Part shown: positions 34,555-46,245 of the stretch, piece after piece
Position numbering within the stretch: position 1 is the first letter of the stretch
Layout of the letters: each line of letters starts with the position of its first letter
Origin: Lachnospiraceae bacterium
Lineage (GTDB): Bacteria > Bacillota > Clostridia > Lachnospirales > Lachnospiraceae
NCBI GenBank assembly: GCA_902363445.1
Contig: CABJAB010000001.1
Span: 62,001 to 126,000 of the forward strand
DNA length: 64,000 nt
Reading direction: 5' to 3'
Notes under the pieces: model-generated
Told to the model about the DNA's origin: nothing
The model's database searches: none
What the model saw: only the letters and a program-made list of their open reading frames with translations
Translations under genes and position numbers: made by a program

Positions 34555-35492
34555 AGACTTTCCTCCTCATCTTCCCTTAAAGCGCTGGCCAATTCCTTCA
34601 ATTTCCGCAGACGATGGTTGACTCCGGACTTCCCGACCGGAGGCTCCAAAGAGCATCCCAGCTCTTTCAGAGTTGCATCCGGCTGTTCCAGCCTGGCGAC
34701 TGCAACTTCCTCCAGGCCTTCCGGCAGCTTGTCAAAGCCAATCCTGTCACGAATATACAATATATCATTCATCTGCTCCACGGCAGCTGATACCGTTTTA
34801 TTTATATTAGCGGTCTCGCAGTTTACCTTGCGGTTCACGGTTCCTCTCATTTCCTTCAGGATCCGGACATTCTCAAGTTCCATCAAAGCCACATTGGCTC
34901 CCATGACTCCCAGCATATCCACGATCTGGCTCCCCTCTTTGATATAGAGGACATGGTACTTTTTCCGAAGCACCGTCTTCGCTTCGATATCAAATGAGCT
35001 GATGAGCGTCTGAAGCTGCGCGGCTTTTTCCGCATTGGCACAGACGATTTCCAAATGATAGGATTTCTCCGGATTACTGATGGAACCGCCCGTCAGAAAC
35101 GCTCCCCTGATAAAAGCGCGTTTACAGCAGGAGTTCTGGACTACCATACTGCTGATGAAATCCTTCCGTTCCTCCGGACATCCCTGTTCATCCGCCAGCT
35201 TCATCGCCCGCAGGATGCGAAGGACATTCTCGCTTCCGCAGACTGCCAGTGTATGGGTGTCTCCCCCCACAGCGGCCTCTGGAGATATACCAAAGCTTTT
35301 TTTCAGCAGGGCTGAAAATTTCTTTGCCACCGCCTGGTTCTCTATCCGGAGCACCAGCTGATACTGCCCGTCCCCGCCTGCCGCGATCCTGCCGCACATG
35401 CGGAATATAGCGGCCGCTTCTGCGATCTGGCAGTGCCTCGCGCTGCTCACCTGACGGGACAGCTCTTCCTTCACTTTGGACGAAAAAGACAT
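34551..35492 (-). CDS. whiA: DNA-binding protein WhiA
   Basis: 313 residues. The N-terminal two-thirds is the LAGLIDADG-like fold (FIRGAFLTGGSISNPEKSYHLE) and the C-terminal 85 residues contain the helix-turn-helix (LKELGCSLEPPVGKSGVNHRLR). WhiA influences cell division and chromosome segregation in Firmicutes and sporulation in Actinobacteria. Usually rapZ and yvcK precede whiA; here murB does, with a 48-base gap. Confidence 0.95.
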   Translation of the reverse strand: MSFSSKVKEELSRQVSSARHCQIAEAAAIFRMCGRIAAGGDGQYQLVLRIENQAVAKKFSALLKKSFGISPEAAVGGDTHTLAVCGSENVLRILRAMKLADEQGCPEERKDFISSMVVQNSCCKRAFIRGAFLTGGSISNPEKSYHLEIVCANAEKAAQLQTLISSFDIEAKTVLRKKYHVLYIKEGSQIVDMLGVMGANVALMELENVRILKEMRGTVNRKVNCETANINKTVSAAVEQMNDILYIRDRIGFDKLPEGLEEVAVARLEQPDATLKELGCSLEPPVGKSGVNHRLRKLKELASALREDEEESL

Positions 35493-35540
35493 GCTCTCAC
35501 CTCAAAACACTTCCAGTTATATCATCATACAATCGTCTTG

Positions 35541-36446
35541 TCAACTGAAATCACCCAGAGTCCTGATCTCCATTTCCAGTAAAACTCCGAACTTTTCCTG
35601 TACCCGTTTCTGTATATCCCGGCACAGATCCAGGACATTTTCTGCCGTCGCGCCGCCTTTGTTGATCACGAAGCCACAGTGCTTTTCCGAGACACAGGCC
35701 CCTCCTACCGAGTAGCCCCTAAGGCCCGCGTCCATGATCAATTTACCTGCAAAGTACCCTTCCGGACGCTTAAATGTGCTGCCGGCGCTTGGAAACTCCA
35801 GCGGCTGTTTTTCCTTCCGCCTGGCAGACAGCTCATCCATCCTGGCCCTGATCTGTGTCTTGTCCCCGGAGGTCAAGTCCACTTCTACTTCAGTCACAAT
35901 ATATCTTCTGGGCAGGACGCAGCTCCTCCGATAGCCCATATCCAACTCGGCCAGGCTCAGCTCTTTCTCTTCTCCGTCCTCCGTCATGACCCGGGCGCAC
36001 CGAACGACCTGCGCCATCTCTCCTCCATAGGCACCCGCGTTCATGACCATGGCTCCGCCGAGAGTCCCCGGAATGCCTGATGCGAACTCCAGACCTGTGA
36101 GTCCCTCTTCCAGCGCTTTCAGCGCCACCTTCGCCAGCATGGCGCCGGAACCGGCACGGAGCCCTCCGGCAATGGCCTCCACTTGTCCGAAAGCCTTTCC
36201 CATATGGATGATCACACCCCGATACCCTCTGTCGCTGACCAAAAGATTACTTCCGTTTCCAAGGATAAAATACGGCTTCTCCATTTCCCGGCACAGCCGG
36301 ATCGTCTTTCCCAGTCCGTCGCGTCCGCCTGGTGTCACAAAATAGTCCGCAGGGCCTCCTATCTGAAATGTCGTGTGCTTTTTCATCGGTTCATCACAGC
36401 ATACCTGAATCCCCGCTTCCTGCAGTCTGTCGCAAAATAAATCCAT
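35541..36446 (-). CDS. murB: UDP-N-acetylenolpyruvoylglucosamine reductase MurB
   Basis: 301 residues. FAD-binding motifs are MKKHTTFQIGGPADYF and ILGNGSNLLVSDRGYRG; the catalytic Ser segment is FPSAGSTFKRPEGYFAG, and the last active-site region is KHCGFVINKGGATAENVLDL. It makes UDP-MurNAc for peptidoglycan. It lies between hprK and whiA on the same strand. Confidence 0.96.
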   Translation of the reverse strand: MDLFCDRLQEAGIQVCCDEPMKKHTTFQIGGPADYFVTPGGRDGLGKTIRLCREMEKPYFILGNGSNLLVSDRGYRGVIIHMGKAFGQVEAIAGGLRAGSGAMLAKVALKALEEGLTGLEFASGIPGTLGGAMVMNAGAYGGEMAQVVRCARVMTEDGEEKELSLAELDMGYRRSCVLPRRYIVTEVEVDLTSGDKTQIRARMDELSARRKEKQPLEFPSAGSTFKRPEGYFAGKLIMDAGLRGYSVGGACVSEKHCGFVINKGGATAENVLDLCRDIQKRVQEKFGVLLEMEIRTLGDFS

Positions 36447-36518
36447 ATACTTCTCCTGCCTGTTTTATTTACTTGATGATACGATATTCCGTTTTGTCAA
36501 AGACATTTTCTCCGTCTG

Positions 36519-37475
36519 TTATTTTTCCTCTTTCGCGGCGTCTGTTCTGCCCTTCATCAGATTCCTCTGTACCCGATTGTAAAGCTCTTTCGCGGCGTTA
36601 TAGCCCATCTTCTTCTGGCGGTAATTAACAGCTGCCGATTCTACGATGATCGCCAGGTTGCGGCCCGGACGGATGGGAATATTGTGACAGACCACCTTAT
36701 TGCCCAGGAACTCCGTATACTGTTCATCCATGCCCAGCCGGTCATATTCTTTATCTCTGTCCCAGTCCTCCAGATTGATCACCATGTCAATGGTCTGGGT
36801 ATTCTTCACACTCTCTACACCAAACAATGTCTTTACATCCAGTATGCCAATGCCGCGCAGCTCGATCATATGCCTGGTAATATCGGGAGCTGTCCCCACC
36901 AGCGTATCATCACTGACCTTGCGGATCTCCACCACATCGTCGGTCACAAGGCGGTGGCCTCTTTTGATCAGTTCCAGAGCGGCCTCGCTTTTTCCAATGC
37001 CGCTCTCACCCATGATCAGCACGCCCTCGCCAAACACGTCGACCAAAACGCCATGGATGCTGATGCTGGGCGCCAGCTGGACCTTCAGCCAGCGGATCAC
37101 TTCCGCCATAAAGTCAGAAGTTGTCTTTTTTGTGGAAAGAAGGGGGATATTGTATTTAATCGCCAGCTTCCTGACTTCATCGTCGGGCTCCAGACTCCTG
37201 GCATATACCAGACAGGGAATCTCCCGGCTGAAGATCTGCTCATACATGGCGATCTTTGCGGATTCACACATGGTGCTTGTATAAGCATATTCCACATTTC
37301 CGATTACCTGTACACGTTCATGGCTGAAATGATCAAAAAAGCCTGCCAGCTGCAGGGCGGGCCTGTTGATGTCCGGATAATTGATCTCGATCTCCGTGAT
37401 ATCGATCTCCGGCGTCAGGTTTTCCAGCTTCATTTTATCGATCAAGTTACTCAGCTTTACCACTGGTGAATTCAT
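36519..37475 (-). CDS. hprK: HPr kinase/phosphorylase
   Basis: 318 residues. The N-terminal domain is followed by Walker A GESGIGKSE and the HprK signature MIELRGIGILDVKTLFG. It phosphorylates and dephosphorylates Ser46 of HPr and Crh in response to glycolytic state and so drives carbon catabolite control. The start ATG at 37475 follows AAGGAGG; the frame to 37505 is not supported. A Crh-like partner is encoded at the end of this gene cluster. Confidence 0.96.
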   Translation of the reverse strand: MNSPVVKLSNLIDKMKLENLTPEIDITEIEINYPDINRPALQLAGFFDHFSHERVQVIGNVEYAYTSTMCESAKIAMYEQIFSREIPCLVYARSLEPDDEVRKLAIKYNIPLLSTKKTTSDFMAEVIRWLKVQLAPSISIHGVLVDVFGEGVLIMGESGIGKSEAALELIKRGHRLVTDDVVEIRKVSDDTLVGTAPDITRHMIELRGIGILDVKTLFGVESVKNTQTIDMVINLEDWDRDKEYDRLGMDEQYTEFLGNKVVCHNIPIRPGRNLAIIVESAAVNYRQKKMGYNAAKELYNRVQRNLMKGRTDAAKEEK

Positions 37476-37571
37476 CTTTTCCTCCTTATGACCCGCTGCT
37501 TCCAAAGATACCGCAGGGTACTCCCGTTTTTTTCATACTATCACAGGAGAGAAACAAGCGCAAGTACGGAA

Positions 37572-39419
37572 TCAGCTGTGAAAAAACTCGTAGACTGCCT
37601 GCGCCGATGCTTCATTCATCTGCGGCAGCCCGGCCAGTTCCTCCACAGAAGCCGTCTTCAGCTGCTCCATCGTCTTAAAATACCGCATCAGCGCTTTCCG
37701 GCGCACAGGCCCAATCCCTTTAATGTCTTCCAGCACAGAATGTACCTGGTCCCTGCCGCGGAGACTCCTGTGATATTCTATGGCAAAACGGTGGGCTTCA
37801 TCCTGGATTCTGGTCAGAAGCCGGAATCCCTCTCCGTGATGCTCCAAGGGCAGCTCTCTTCCCTCAAAGTATAAAGCTCTGGTCCTGTGATTATCATCCT
37901 TCACCATGCCGCAGACCGGAATATCCAGCTTAAGCTTCTCCAGCACCTGCTTCGCCACGGAAACCTGTCCCTTACCCCCGTCCATCATGATGATGTCCGG
38001 GAACCGGTCAAAGCCTCCGGTCTCTCGGATACCAGCCTGTTCCTCCTTGCCATGGACAAAGCGCCTGGTCAGCACTTCTTCCATGGAGGCATAATCATCC
38101 GGTCCTTTGACTGTCTGTATCCGGAATTTCCTGTAATCCGCCCGTTTCGGACGTCCATACTCGTAGACCACCATGGAGCCCACCGACTGGAATCCGCTGA
38201 TGTTGGAAATATCAAAGGCTTCCATCCGCACGATGCCCGAAAGCCCGAGAATCTCTTCCAGCTCTTTTACCGCGCCTGTTGTCTTTTGCTCTTCTCTCTT
38301 TATCTTTTCCCTGTCCTGGTTCAAAATAATGCTGGCATTTTTTTCCGCCATCTCCATGAGCCGGGCTTTCTCTCCTTTTTTCGGCACACGAAGGACCACC
38401 TTCTGCCCTCTTTTTTTACTCAGCCAGCTCTCGATGATCTCCCGTTCTCCGTCCTCCACGTCATGCTGAATCATCAGCTCCTTTGGGATAAACGGAGTTC
38501 CCGCGTAAAACTGTTTGATAAACCCTGTCATGATCTGGGCCGGGCCGTCTCCTTCTCCGATGGATAAATGGAAATTGTCACGGCCGATGAGCTTGCCTTC
38601 TCTCATAAAGAAGATCTGCACCACGGCATCCTTGCCGTCCTCCGCAAACGCGATGATGTCCCGGTCCTCCTGGACGCTGTCCGTGATTTTCTGGGTCTGC
38701 GCGATCTTCTGGACGCTGAATAACAGCTCCCGCACCGATGCGGCCGTCTCGAAATCCAAAGCCTCCGCCGCCTCCTTCATCTGCTTCTCCAGCACATTCA
38801 GGATATTGTCATAATGACCTCCCAAAAATTCCAGGACCTGGTTCACCGATTCCCGATATTCCTCCTGGCTGATATATCCCTGGCAGGGAGCCTCACACTG
38901 CTTGATGTGGTAATTCAGACACGGCCGCTCCTTTCCAATATCCTTCGGAAGATTCCTGTGGCAGGTACGTATTTTATACAGCTTATGGATCAGTCCGATG
39001 CTGTCCTTCACGGCACCGGCGCTGGTATAGGGGCCAAAGTAGCGGGATTTGTCCCGCTTCATGTCTCTGGCGAACAGCACCCTGGGATAAGCCTCTCCCA
39101 CCGTCACCTTGATATAAGGATAATTCTTGTCATCCTTCAGCATGGTATTATACCGCGGCTTATATTCCTTGATCAAATTGCTTTCCAACACAAGGGCTTC
39201 CAGCTCTGAATCTGTAACAATATATTCAAACCTGGCAATACGGGATACCATTTTATTGATTTTCGCTGTTTTTCCCCGGCTGCTCTGAAAATACTGACGC
39301 ACACGGTTTTTCAGGCTGATGGCTTTTCCCACATATATAATCTCGTCTTTGTCGTCGTGCATCAGATAGACTCCCGGTTTTCCCGGAAGCTTCTTAAGCT
39401 CCTCTTCTATGTCAAACAT
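37572..39419 (-). CDS. uvrC: Excinuclease ABC subunit C
   Basis: 615 residues. N-terminal GIY-YIG nuclease ([18 protein letters not shown]), a UVR motif ([20 protein letters not shown]), the RNase H-like C-terminal nuclease ([18 protein letters not shown]) and a terminal double helix-hairpin-helix ([18 protein letters not shown]). It makes both incisions in nucleotide excision repair. GGGAGGG precedes the ATG. Repeat copy B ends about 45 bases upstream and so forms the distal promoter region. Confidence 0.97.
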   Translation of the reverse strand: MFDIEEELKKLPGKPGVYLMHDDKDEIIYVGKAISLKNRVRQYFQSSRGKTAKINKMVSRIARFEYIVTDSELEALVLESNLIKEYKPRYNTMLKDDKNYPYIKVTVGEAYPRVLFARDMKRDKSRYFGPYTSAGAVKDSIGLIHKLYKIRTCHRNLPKDIGKERPCLNYHIKQCEAPCQGYISQEEYRESVNQVLEFLGGHYDNILNVLEKQMKEAAEALDFETAASVRELLFSVQKIAQTQKITDSVQEDRDIIAFAEDGKDAVVQIFFMREGKLIGRDNFHLSIGEGDGPAQIMTGFIKQFYAGTPFIPKELMIQHDVEDGEREIIESWLSKKRGQKVVLRVPKKGEKARLMEMAEKNASIILNQDREKIKREEQKTTGAVKELEEILGLSGIVRMEAFDISNISGFQSVGSMVVYEYGRPKRADYRKFRIQTVKGPDDYASMEEVLTRRFVHGKEEQAGIRETGGFDRFPDIIMMDGGKGQVSVAKQVLEKLKLDIPVCGMVKDDNHRTRALYFEGRELPLEHHGEGFRLLTRIQDEAHRFAIEYHRSLRGRDQVHSVLEDIKGIGPVRRKALMRYFKTMEQLKTASVEELAGLPQMNEASAQAVYEFFHS

Positions 39420-39464
39420 CGAATCCCTCCCTTCCGAGAAAATTAAATTTTCAAAATTTACTTA

Positions 39465-40141
39465 CAAATACTTTTATGAAATCGCTGCCGAGGCCTTCCA
39501 TATACCGGCAGAAATTCCTGGCCGTCACGATTTCGGTTCGCTGGCGATACAGGGGCCGCTTTATCCCCGCTTCAGGAGTACCGCTCACATGTCAACGGGA
39601 AATCCAGACGATTTCCCGTCTCCGGTTCGCTCAGAATCGGAATCGGTGTTTCCGTTTCTGCCTCCCTACGCCTGGGGAACACCGGCCTCTGCCCTGCGGC
39701 GCTCACCTTTAGGCCGGCCTTGAATCTTTCTGCCGGTATCTCGCCTGCCGCACCATTCTGGATGAATTTCATTCTTTTGATTCCATGAAAGAATCTGACG
39801 TCCACACGGCCCGCACGCCTAACGGCAGCGGGCTGCGGTAGACCGCCTGAATAGCTTTTGAGACAAACGGAAGATACTTTGGTGCGGGATGAGGAGCAGG
39901 AGGAACAATCCGATTCCATCGTAAGGTGAGCGCCGCCAAGGCGTTAGCAGGATCTTCCCGGCCGCAGGGAGGTAAAAATCGAATTTCATGCAGGTTTTTA
40001 TTGGAATCTGACATGGAAAAATATCGATTTATCCATGGCAGTTGAAAAGGACCGACTGGAAACCGTAAAGATTCTGGTTACGGCTGCCAGCGAGCCGCCT
40101 GGATGGAAGCGGATTTCCTCCTGTCTCATCGGGTTATAAAG
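39465..40141. repeat. Structured dispersed repeat, copy B (two inverted units)
   Basis: This copy fills the 823-base gap between uvrC and ftsH and is the reverse complement of copy C over its whole length. The two halves are related: GGTTCGCTGGC (39535-39545) and GCGGCGCTCACC (39696-39707) lie about 161 bases apart on the plus strand. Their counterparts lie about 160 bases apart on the minus strand (near 40090 and 39930). Stems at 39594-39620 and 40063-40083 are visible. Short open frames across it look incidental. Confidence 0.9.
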
Positions 40142-40170
40142 GTAAGTTTGTTTTAAAGGTATTACAGAAA

Positions 40171-40208
40171 AATCCCGGCCAGGCTCCACAGGAGTCTCCC
40201 GGCCGGGT
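40171..40208 (-). terminator. Terminator after ftsH
   Basis: Minus strand AACCCGGCC pairs with GGCCGGGAT(T) around an inner CTCC/GGAG hairpin, followed by a TTTTT tract. Confidence 0.8.
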
Positions 40209-40242
40209 TCCCACATTCATTTATCAATTTCAGAAGAATGCT

Positions 40243-42324
40243 CTACTCTTCTTTTCCATCATCCCCTGATTCCGGTTCCCCGGCTTCCGCCTCATCTGTT
40301 TTATCCGGATTGAAATCGGCTGCATTCAGGTCTGCCGTGTCCGCAATGCGGACCGCTTCTTCCTTCACCGGTTTCTGTTCCCCTGCAATTTCCGCCGGTT
40401 TCTTTTCAGGAGCCGCTTCTTCCGCGGGCTCTCCTTTGATCTCACGGAAGATACGCATGAACTCTTTGCCCGTGATCGTTTCCCGTTCAATCAGGAACGC
40501 GGCGATCCTATCCAGCGCCTCACGGTTCTGGGACAGCAGACGCTTCGCCTCTTCATGAGCTTCCTCCAGCATCAGCTTGACCTCGCTGTCTATCTCAGCC
40601 GCAGTCACATCGGCACAGTTGAGCACCGCCCTGCCATCCAGATATTTGCTTTCGACGGATTCAAGGCCCATCAGGCCGAACTTCCTGGACATTCCATACT
40701 GAGTGACCATTGCTCTGGCCACGGCGGTCGCCCGCTCAATATCATTGGCCGCTCCCGTAGTCACTGTGTCAAACACAAGCTCCTCGGCGGCCCTGCCGCC
40801 CAAAAACTGCACCAGCATGGCCTTCAGCTCCGCCTCGCTGTTCAGATACTTCTCTTCCTCCGGCACGTTCATCACATAACCCAACGCGCCCATGGTACGG
40901 GGCACGATGGTGATCTTCTGTACCGGCTCCGAATCTTTCTGAAGGGCGCTGACCAGCGCATGGCCCACCTCGTGATAAGAAACGATCCTGCGCTCCTTTT
41001 CACTCATGATACGGTCCTTCTTCTCCTTGCCTACGAGCACCACTTCCACGGCCTCAAACAGATCGGCCTGGCTGACCACATGACGTCCGTGCTTTACCGC
41101 GTTGATAGCTGCTTCATTTATCATATTCGCCAGGTCAGAACCCACCGCGCCTGACGTCGCCAAAGCAATCGCTTCCAAATCCACGGAGTCATCCATGAGG
41201 ACATCCTTGGAATGAACCTTCAGTATATTAATACGGCCCTTCAAATCCGGTTTATCCACGATGATCCGCCGATCCAGACGGCCGGGACGGAGCAGTGCCT
41301 TATCCAGAATCTCCGGGCGGTTCGTCGCCGCCAGGATAAAGACACCTTTATTGGAATCAAAGCCGTCCATCTCTGATAGCAGCTGGTTGAGCGTCTGTTC
41401 CCGCTCATCATTCCCTCCGCCGTATCGAGAATCACGACTCTTTCCTATGGCGTCTATCTCATCTATGAAAACGATACACGGCGCGTTTTCCTGGGCCTTT
41501 TTAAACAGGTCACGTACTCTGGACGCGCCGACGCCTACAAACATTTCCACAAAATCGGAACCGGAAAGAGAAAAGAACGGCACCTTGGCCTCACCGGCTA
41601 CGGCCTTTGCCAGCAGTGTTTTACCGGTACCGGGAGGTCCCACCAGCAGGGCTCCCTTCGGCAGCTTTGCGCCAATGGTGGAATATCTCCCCGGATTGTG
41701 GAGGAAATCCACGATCTCCTGGAGTGATTCTTTGGCCTCGTCCTCTCCGGCCACATCCTTGAACGAGACGCCGGTCTCCTTTTGGACGTCATACATCTTG
41801 GCGTTGCTCTTGCCTACGCCCATGACTCCTCCGCCGCCGGAACGTCTCATGATAAACATGAGGAATATCCATACCAAGGCGACTGGCAGGATATATACCA
41901 GCAGAATATCGAGCAGTGTAGAATTGGTGTTTGGCTTTTTCCCTTTTATCTCCACATTGGAACTCAGCAACGTGGAGGTCAGATCCGGGTCTTCTATCCG
42001 CACCGTATAATAGGTCTCAGTCTGCAGGTAGTAAAACGGCGAATCCTCTGTGCTCTGCACCGTATAATCGGACACAGGTGTGATCAGGATCTCATCGTCC
42101 TTGATAACTACGGATTTCACTTTCCCGTCCTTCACCATCTGAATGAAATCGCTGTATGTCACCTCAGTCCTGGTACCGTCGGAAAGGAAGCTGCTCATCA
42201 TGGAAACACACAGCAGCGTGACTACCGCGGCCACTACCAGGAGCAGGATCATCTGATTATTCCTGCCCGGCTTGTTTCCATTCCCGTTCCCTTTCTGGTT
42301 CCGGTTCTGATTTGGGTTATCCAT
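40243..42324 (-). CDS. ftsH: ATP-dependent zinc metalloprotease FtsH
   Basis: 693 residues. Two membrane segments (about 25-45 and 140-162) bracket the extracytoplasmic domain. AAA motifs are GPPGTGKT and [11 protein letters not shown]; the pore loop is [17 protein letters not shown]; the zinc site is YHEVGHAL, a normal HExxH. The C-terminal 60 residues are acidic and low-complexity, longer than in E. coli. FtsH degrades membrane and regulatory proteins. AAAGGAG precedes the ATG. Transcribed divergently from pyrG. Confidence 0.97.
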   Translation of the reverse strand: MDNPNQNRNQKGNGNGNKPGRNNQMILLLVVAAVVTLLCVSMMSSFLSDGTRTEVTYSDFIQMVKDGKVKSVVIKDDEILITPVSDYTVQSTEDSPFYYLQTETYYTVRIEDPDLTSTLLSSNVEIKGKKPNTNSTLLDILLVYILPVALVWIFLMFIMRRSGGGGVMGVGKSNAKMYDVQKETGVSFKDVAGEDEAKESLQEIVDFLHNPGRYSTIGAKLPKGALLVGPPGTGKTLLAKAVAGEAKVPFFSLSGSDFVEMFVGVGASRVRDLFKKAQENAPCIVFIDEIDAIGKSRDSRYGGGNDEREQTLNQLLSEMDGFDSNKGVFILAATNRPEILDKALLRPGRLDRRIIVDKPDLKGRINILKVHSKDVLMDDSVDLEAIALATSGAVGSDLANMINEAAINAVKHGRHVVSQADLFEAVEVVLVGKEKKDRIMSEKERRIVSYHEVGHALVSALQKDSEPVQKITIVPRTMGALGYVMNVPEEEKYLNSEAELKAMLVQFLGGRAAEELVFDTVTTGAANDIERATAVARAMVTQYGMSRKFGLMGLESVESKYLDGRAVLNCADVTAAEIDSEVKLMLEEAHEEAKRLLSQNREALDRIAAFLIERETITGKEFMRIFREIKGEPAEEAAPEKKPAEIAGEQKPVKEEAVRIADTADLNAADFNPDKTDEAEAGEPESGDDGKEE

Positions 42325-42396
42325 ATATTATTTTCTCCTTTATGCTCCTATATCGGCAGTTAAGCTGTTTTTCTGTCCACCGAAGCTGTCTTTACT

Positions 42397-42424
42397 ATTA
42401 TAAAGCATTTCCATAATAAATCAA
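42397..42424 (-). promoter_or_regulatory. Sigma-A promoter of ftsH
   Basis: Minus strand TTGATT (42424-42419), 16 bases, TATAAT (42402-42397), about 70 bases upstream of the ftsH start. Confidence 0.65.
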
Positions 42425-42442
42425 TACATCCATCATGAAATA

Positions 42443-42470
42443 TTGTTCACATTTCTTAAGGATTTATAAA
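42443..42470 (+). promoter_or_regulatory. Possible promoter of pyrG
   Basis: TTGTTC (42443-42448), 16 bases, TATAAA (42465-42470). A TATACT at about 42513 is an alternative -10. No leader terminator of the reiterative-transcription type used by Bacillus pyrG is visible. Confidence 0.35.
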
Positions 42471-42565
42471 ATTTTCCGCAAAAAGTCCTAGCATTATTTT
42501 TTTCCCGGTTGTATACTATATAAGTTATTTTTGACATAATCTCTTACTCAAAAGGAGGACAAAAC

Positions 42566-44176
42566 ATGCCCGTAAAATACGTGTTCGTTACCGGCGGCGT
42601 GGTATCCGGCCTCGGAAAGGGTATCACGGCGGCATCCCTTGGGCGCCTGCTGAAATCCAGAGGCTACACCGTCACCATGCAGAAATTTGACCCCTACATC
42701 AACATCGACCCGGGTACCATGAACCCCATCCAGCACGGGGAGGTCTTCGTCACCGACGACGGAGCCGAGACTGACCTGGATCTCGGTCACTACGAAAGAT
42801 TCATTGATGAAAGTCTCACTAAAAATTCTAACGTAACCGCAGGTAAGATTTACTGGTCTGTTTTATCTAAAGAAAGGCGGGGAGATTTCGGCGGGGGGAC
42901 CGTGCAGGTCATCCCTCATATCACCAACGAAATCAAAGACCGTTTTCATCGAAATTATTCCACCCAAGAAACTGAAATCGCCATTATCGAAGTGGGCGGC
43001 ACCGTAGGCGACATAGAAAGCCAGCCGTTTCTGGAAGCCATCCGCCAGTTCCAGCACGATGTCGGCCATGAAAATGCCATTCTGATCCATGTGACTCTGA
43101 TTCCTTATCTAAAAGCTTCCGGAGAACTGAAGACCAAGCCCACCCAGGCCAGTGTAAAGGAACTGCAGGGCATAGGGATCCAGCCGGATATCATCGTATG
43201 CCGTTCCGAATATCCTCTTGACGATCAGATCCGCTCTAAAATCGCCCTATTCTGTAATGTTCCCTCCAGCCATGTTCTGCAGAACCTGGATGTGGACATC
43301 TTATATGAAGCCCCGCTCGCCATGGAGAAGGAGCATCTGGCTGAGGTCGCCTGCCAATGCCTGAGACTCAGCTGCCCCAAGCCAGATTTGGAGGAATGGG
43401 CGGCGATGATCGAGGCCTGGAAACAGCCCAGGAAAAAAGTCACTGTCGCACTGGTGGGAAAATACATCCAGCTCCATGACGCCTATATCAGCGTAGTCGA
43501 GGCCCTCCGTCACGGCGGCGTGGCCAATCACGCCGACGTCGCGATCAAATGGGTCGACTCTGAAACTGTAACAGACGAAAACGCAGGCGAGATTCTCGGA
43601 GACGCGGCGGGTATCCTGGTACCGGGAGGCTTCGGAAGCCGGGGCATCGACGGCAAAATCTCCGCCATCAAATATGCCCGTGAGAATGGCGTCCCGTTCC
43701 TTGGCCTCTGTCTCGGTATGCAGCTGGCCATCGTGGAGTACGCCCGCAATGTGATCGGATACAGGGGCGCCCACAGTGTGGAGCTGGATCCCCAGACCGC
43801 CCATCCAGTCATCCATCTGATGCCCGACCAGAACGGAGTTGAAGACATCGGCGGCACGCTGAGACTTGGCTCTTATCCCTGTGTCCTGGACAAATCCACA
43901 AAAGCCTATGAGCTTTACGGTCAGGAGATCATTCACGAACGCCACAGGCACCGTTATGAGGTAAACAACGATTTCCGAAAGGTCATGGAGGAAAACGGCC
44001 TGACTCTCTCCGGTATTTCTCCTGACGGACGCATTGTGGAGATGATCGAGTTGAAATCTCATCCCTGGTTTCTGGCGACCCAGGCGCACCCGGAACTGAA
44101 ATCTCGGCCCAACCGGCCCCATCCTCTGTTCCGCGGCTTCGTCGGCGCCGCCCTCAAATATCAGGAAGGAAAATAA
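42566..44176 (+). CDS. pyrG: CTP synthase
   Basis: 536 residues. The amidoligase half begins [23 protein letters not shown]; the glutaminase half carries the nucleophile elbow [14 protein letters not shown] and the His-Glu pair in [10 protein letters not shown]. It converts UTP to CTP using glutamine. AAAGGAGG lies upstream of the ATG. It is monocistronic and closed by its own terminator. Confidence 0.97.
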   Translation: MPVKYVFVTGGVVSGLGKGITAASLGRLLKSRGYTVTMQKFDPYINIDPGTMNPIQHGEVFVTDDGAETDLDLGHYERFIDESLTKNSNVTAGKIYWSVLSKERRGDFGGGTVQVIPHITNEIKDRFHRNYSTQETEIAIIEVGGTVGDIESQPFLEAIRQFQHDVGHENAILIHVTLIPYLKASGELKTKPTQASVKELQGIGIQPDIIVCRSEYPLDDQIRSKIALFCNVPSSHVLQNLDVDILYEAPLAMEKEHLAEVACQCLRLSCPKPDLEEWAAMIEAWKQPRKKVTVALVGKYIQLHDAYISVVEALRHGGVANHADVAIKWVDSETVTDENAGEILGDAAGILVPGGFGSRGIDGKISAIKYARENGVPFLGLCLGMQLAIVEYARNVIGYRGAHSVELDPQTAHPVIHLMPDQNGVEDIGGTLRLGSYPCVLDKSTKAYELYGQEIIHERHRHRYEVNNDFRKVMEENGLTLSGISPDGRIVEMIELKSHPWFLATQAHPELKSRPNRPHPLFRGFVGAALKYQEGK

Positions 44177-44192
44177 AAGCTTCCTAATTAAG

Positions 44193-44220
44193 AGGACCAT
44201 GCACAAATGTGCATGGTCCT
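44193..44220. terminator. Bidirectional terminator between pyrG and the DUF1846 gene
   Basis: AGGACCATGCAC pairs with GTGCATGGTCCT around a four-base loop, followed on the plus strand by TCTATTTAT. Genes on both sides converge on it. Confidence 0.85.
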
Positions 44221-44237
44221 TCTATTTATCATTACGA

Positions 44238-45722
44238 TCATACATGGTACAGCTTCGAGGTCTGATATTTGGGTTCATATGTGATGTTCACTCCCAGCCT
44301 GCGGAACACCTTCTCATCCACATGGGAAAGGATCACCGTGGAATGGGCTTCACAGCCTCTGAGCCTGGAAAGCTGCTCCATGGCTTTCTCGGCTTCTCCG
44401 TCGGACGCCGCGCAGATGGACAGCGCGATGAGCACCTCATCCGTATGGAGCCTGGGATTCTTATTCCCGAGATATCCTACCTTCAGCTTCTGGATTGGCT
44501 CGATAATGGTCGGTGAAATCAAATGGACACTGTCCTCAATCCCTCCCAGCGTTTTCAGCGCGTTCAGAAGAAGCGCCGAGGAAGGTCCCAAAAGCTCCGA
44601 TGTCCTGCCCGTGAGGATGGTGCCGTCCGGCAGCTCCATCGCGGCGGCCGGTTCCCCAGTGGCATCCGCTTTGGCCAAAGCCGGCTTCACCACGGCCCGG
44701 TCTTCCGGTGTGACCCCCGCTTTCTTCATCAGAAGCTCCAGCTTATAGACCACATTATCCTCTGTAGCTCCCTTTCGCTGCCCGCAGAGAGCCGTATAAT
44801 ACCGGCGGATGATCTCCTGGCAGGACGCTTCCCTGACCGCCTCATCATCAAAGATACAATTGCCAGCCATATTGACCCCCATATCCGTCGGGGATTTATA
44901 AGGGCATTTCCCCACGATCTTTTCCAGCATTGCAGTCAGCACCGGAAATATCTCCACATCCCGGTTATAGTTGACCGTGGTCTCTCCATATGCCTCCAGA
45001 TGGAACGGATCGATCATGTTGATATCATCCAAATCCGCCGTAGCCGCTTCATAGGCCAGGTTCACCGGATGCTTGAGAGGCAGGTTCCAGATGGGAAAGG
45101 TCTCAAACTTCGCATAGCCCGCCTGAATTCCCCTCTTATGCTCATGATACAGCTGAGAAAGGCAGGTGGCCATCTTCCCGCTGCCCGGCCCCGGTGCCGT
45201 CACCACCACCAGTTCCCTGGTAGTCTCAATATATTCATTTTTCCCATAGCCTTCATCGCTGACAATCCTGGTCAGATCAGAAGGATAGCCTTCAATCGGA
45301 TAATGCCTGTATACACGCACCCCCAAGGATTCCAGTCTCTTCTGGAATGCCTCGGCCGCCGGCTGCCCCTGGTATCTGGTCAGCACCACGCTTCCCACAT
45401 AGAGGCCGATTCCCCGGAATTCATCAATCAGCCGGAGCACATCGGAATCATAGGTGATGCCCAAGTCTCCCCGGACCTTGTTCTTTTCAATATCAGCCGC
45501 TCCTATGGCTATGACAATTTCCACCTGCTCCTTGATCTGCAGGAGCATCCGAAGCTTGCTGTCCGGCTGAAATCCCGGAAGCACCCGGGAGGCATGATAA
45601 TCGTCAAACAGCTTTCCTCCGAACTCCAGATAAAGCTTCCCTCCGAACTGAGAGATCCGCTCTCTGATATGCTCTGACTGCATCTGCAGATATTTTTCGT
45701 TGTCAAATCCCGTTTTTCTCAC
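44238..45722 (-). CDS. DUF1846 domain-containing protein
   Basis: 494 residues. The N-terminus [18 protein letters not shown] and the central [22 protein letters not shown] match the DUF1846 family (PF08903), a nucleotide-binding-like protein common in Clostridia and lactic acid bacteria, of unknown function. I choose the GTG at 45722, seven bases after GGGGGA, because relatives start at this point; a TTG at 45737 would add five residues. It is monocistronic, with short gaps on both sides. Confidence 0.88.
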   Translation of the reverse strand: MRKTGFDNEKYLQMQSEHIRERISQFGGKLYLEFGGKLFDDYHASRVLPGFQPDSKLRMLLQIKEQVEIVIAIGAADIEKNKVRGDLGITYDSDVLRLIDEFRGIGLYVGSVVLTRYQGQPAAEAFQKRLESLGVRVYRHYPIEGYPSDLTRIVSDEGYGKNEYIETTRELVVVTAPGPGSGKMATCLSQLYHEHKRGIQAGYAKFETFPIWNLPLKHPVNLAYEAATADLDDINMIDPFHLEAYGETTVNYNRDVEIFPVLTAMLEKIVGKCPYKSPTDMGVNMAGNCIFDDEAVREASCQEIIRRYYTALCGQRKGATEDNVVYKLELLMKKAGVTPEDRAVVKPALAKADATGEPAAAMELPDGTILTGRTSELLGPSSALLLNALKTLGGIEDSVHLISPTIIEPIQKLKVGYLGNKNPRLHTDEVLIALSICAASDGEAEKAMEQLSRLRGCEAHSTVILSHVDEKVFRRLGVNITYEPKYQTSKLYHV

Positions 45723-45837
45723 TTTTGTATCCCCCAATAATAGCGTCAGTGTACAAAGGGCATCCTGTGTAATACGTTCCTATTATACAGAATCATACGG
45801 CGCATTGCAAGCGGCTCTCTTCATTTCTGCCCCGGTT

Positions 45838-46245
45838 TCAGCCCCGGTTTGAAACGAGACCGGCCCTGGCCTTGATCTCCGCCAGAAACTCCTCTTTGTC
45901 CTGTACTGATATGATAAACTCAGATCCCCTAGTCTTTATGGCAATCCTATCCAGAGAAGCGGCACAGGACGCCAGCGGATTATGAGTCTTCCACACCCGG
46001 ACGATATCTTTATAATAAATTTTCTCATTTAGGAAGCCAAAGGCCACGCGCAGCGCGTCTTCCTGAAACACCACATAGTTTCGGACTAAAGAGGGAATAA
46101 AAATGAGATCCGCAACGATGAGCGCCAGAACAAGAGGCGCCGCTTCCGAGATTTTCCGGCTGCCGGCAAGCTGCCATATGATCCCGGCATTCACGAAGAT
46201 CACGATGGCATAATACCATATAGCTTTCTTCCCTTTATACCTCAT
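45838..46245 (-). CDS. Small membrane protein with bacterial PH-like domain
   Basis: 135 residues. Two hydrophobic helices (about 10-27 and 35-55) are followed by a soluble part with the pattern LDRIAIKTRGSEFIISVQDKEEFL, which resembles the bPH_4 family (formerly DUF1200, includes SunI-like proteins). Function unknown; some relatives are bacteriocin immunity factors but no bacteriocin gene is nearby. GGGAGTG lies seven bases upstream of the ATG. Confidence 0.65.
   Translation of the reverse strand: MRYKGKKAIWYYAIVIFVNAGIIWQLAGSRKISEAAPLVLALIVADLIFIPSLVRNYVVFQEDALRVAFGFLNEKIYYKDIVRVWKTHNPLASCAASLDRIAIKTRGSEFIISVQDKEEFLAEIKARAGLVSNRG

Noticed and set aside
39476..39712. Open frame in repeat copy B whose end (PLPCGAHL) is matched in copies A and C
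   Set aside because: The frame is shared because the DNA is shared. Amino-acid changes between copies are frequent and non-conservative, there is no ribosome binding site, and stem pairing explains the conserved bases better.
40243..42324. Altered zinc site in FtsH
   Set aside because: HEVGH still fits HExxH; the Val replaces a non-ligand residue.
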